A DNA stretch of 6,733 bases, from contig JAUXEW010000157.1 of the NCBI GenBank assembly GCA_030620375.1, forward strand, positions 1 to 6,733, in the 5' to 3' direction. Shown one piece after another: positions 6,407 to 6,733 of this stretch. The position numbers and the translations under genes are program-made. Source of the stretch: Desulfobacteraceae bacterium (GTDB lineage: Bacteria > Desulfobacterota > Desulfobacteria > Desulfobacterales > UBA5616). The notes under the pieces were generated by a model, which was not told the DNA's origin, searched no databases, and was given only the letters and a program-made list of their open reading frames with translations. The stretch's first letter is position 1. Each line of letters opens with the position of its first letter.

Positions 6407-6456
6407 ATGCATTCTAAGAGGTTATTCGATTTTTACTAAAAATTCAACCTGAAAAA

Positions 6457-6462
6457 ATTATA
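6457..6462 (-). promoter_or_regulatory. Candidate -10 box for the minus-strand cluster
   Basis: A perfect TATAAT occurs on the minus strand about 125 bases before the start of the first crotonase gene, immediately downstream of repeat copy 4 in the direction of transcription. No good -35 box lies 16-18 bases upstream; the sequence there is AGGCTT, inside the repeat. It is either an activator-dependent promoter or a chance match in AT-rich sequence. It is the best candidate I see in 6333-6476. Confidence 0.3.
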
Positions 6463-6476
6463 CATCTTTAAAAATA

Positions 6477-6529
6477 TTGAAGCCTCCCCTCAGCAAGCTA
6501 CGGGAAATGTGCTCGCATTGCTTGTTCAG
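6477..6529 (+). repeat. Palindromic two-hairpin repeat, copy 4
   Basis: This plus-oriented copy shares its full extent with copy 1, including TTGAAGCCTCCCC at the left and GCTCGCATTGCTTGTTCA at the right. The first hairpin (6486-6505) has decayed at its base (CCCCT...CGGGA) but keeps the core CAAGCTACGG (6494-6503). The second (AATGTG 6506-6511, loop CT, CGCATT 6514-6519) pairs with one G-T wobble. Copies 1 and 4 are direct repeats enclosing all six genes. Confidence 0.78.
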
Positions 6530-6607
6530 TTACCGCCTTTTAAGGACTTGATATTATTTTAAGGTGCGAAACTTGAGTCAAATATTTAAACATTTCTAAG
6601 TAAACTA

Positions 6608-6634
6608 CCACCCGCATAGCGGGTGGCTTTTTTT
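6608..6634 (+). terminator. Strong hairpin followed by a T tract (terminator-like)
   Basis: CCACCCGC (6608-6615), loop ATA, GCGGGTGG (6619-6626) forms a perfect 8-bp GC-rich stem followed by C and seven T (6628-6634). It has the form of a rho-independent terminator for plus-strand transcription. No plus-strand gene precedes it within several kilobases, so it may instead be an insulating terminator at the end of a mobile element lying to the right. Confidence 0.55.
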
Positions 6635-6635
6635 C

Positions 6636-6675
6636 CCCGCAAAGCGGGAAAAAAGGGGGGGGGCACGCCAGTGCC
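6636..6675. other. Two further small hairpins and a G9 tract
   Basis: CCCGC (6636-6640), loop AAA, GCGGG (6644-6648) forms a stem that can be extended by the flanking T7 and A6 tracts, so it can act in either direction. Nine consecutive G (6655-6663) run into GGCAC (6662-6666), loop GCCA, GTGCC (6671-6675), a second perfect stem. With the hairpins at 6608 and 6694 they make four hairpins within about 110 bases. I see no gene here. Confidence 0.5.
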
Positions 6676-6693
6676 TCAAAGTTTCAGTTTTAT

Positions 6694-6719
6694 CCCGGAG
6701 CGAAGCACCGGGGGTTTTT
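6694..6719 (+). terminator. Second terminator-like hairpin with a T tract
   Basis: CCCGG (6694-6698) pairs with CCGGG (6708-6712), with an inner GC/GC pair around a GAA loop and an A-A mismatch, followed by GG and TTTTT (6715-6719). It resembles a rho-independent terminator on the plus strand. As no plus-strand gene is seen upstream, it could end a short structured transcript from 6540-6700 or belong to a mobile-element end. Confidence 0.4.
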
Positions 6720-6733
6720 AAAACAAATGAATC

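Noticed and set aside
44..6529. The four repeats as a CRISPR array
   Set aside because: They are kilobases apart, in both orientations and partly decayed, with no regular spacers.
6727..6733. Start of a plus-strand gene at the right edge (ATG 6727)
   Set aside because: Only seven bases are visible and the G-rich stretch upstream belongs to a hairpin, so nothing supports a coding start.

Overview
The window carries a bacterial acyl-CoA catabolism cluster. Five minus-strand genes encode two crotonase-fold enoyl-CoA hydratase/isomerase proteins, an AMP-forming acyl-CoA ligase, an aminoglycoside-phosphotransferase-fold small-molecule kinase and a short-chain dehydrogenase. A single plus-strand gene for a heterodisulfide-reductase-like Fe-S protein converges on them. 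Moderate GC, an Hdr-type Fe-S protein beside beta-oxidation genes, and a dispersed palindromic repeat suggest an anaerobic Desulfobacterota-type (sulfate-reducer-like) organism. This placement is inference; no rRNA or other marker is present.

Layout. Bases 1-134 hold a good sigma70-type promoter, one palindromic repeat copy and a strong Shine-Dalgarno site for the Fe-S protein (135-1133, +). It converges with the SDR gene (1147-1902, -) across only 13 bases. Reading the minus strand from right to left, the order is: atypical crotonase (6332-5559), canonical enoyl-CoA hydratase (5562-4843, ATGA overlap), a 193-base gap with a repeat copy and a candidate promoter, acyl-CoA ligase (4649-3090), a 165-base gap with another repeat copy, kinase (2924-1920), then SDR 17 bases later. 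Bases 6333-6733 contain no convincing gene. They hold the leader of the minus-strand cluster, a fourth repeat copy, and a run of four hairpins that could be a mobile-element end.

How the genes may work together. The ligase would activate a carboxylic acid to its CoA thioester, the SDR would interconvert a keto and a hydroxy group, the kinase could phosphorylate a hydroxyacyl-CoA, and the hydratases would process the unsaturated acyl-CoA. The kinase + SDR + ligase set resembles the LvaA/LvaD/LvaE functions of the levulinate/4-hydroxyvalerate pathway of Pseudomonas putida, and the ACAD10/11 kinase logic of 4-hydroxy-acid catabolism. No acyl-CoA dehydrogenase lies in the window, so this is a hypothesis. 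The Fe-S protein may handle electrons from the pathway.

The most notable oddities are: four copies of a two-hairpin repeat, all intergenic; an 18-of-22-base leader sequence shared by the two outermost transcription units; a crotonase whose second catalytic Glu is His and which has Asp in a DGG motif; and a hydratase that lacks the usual C-terminal tail.
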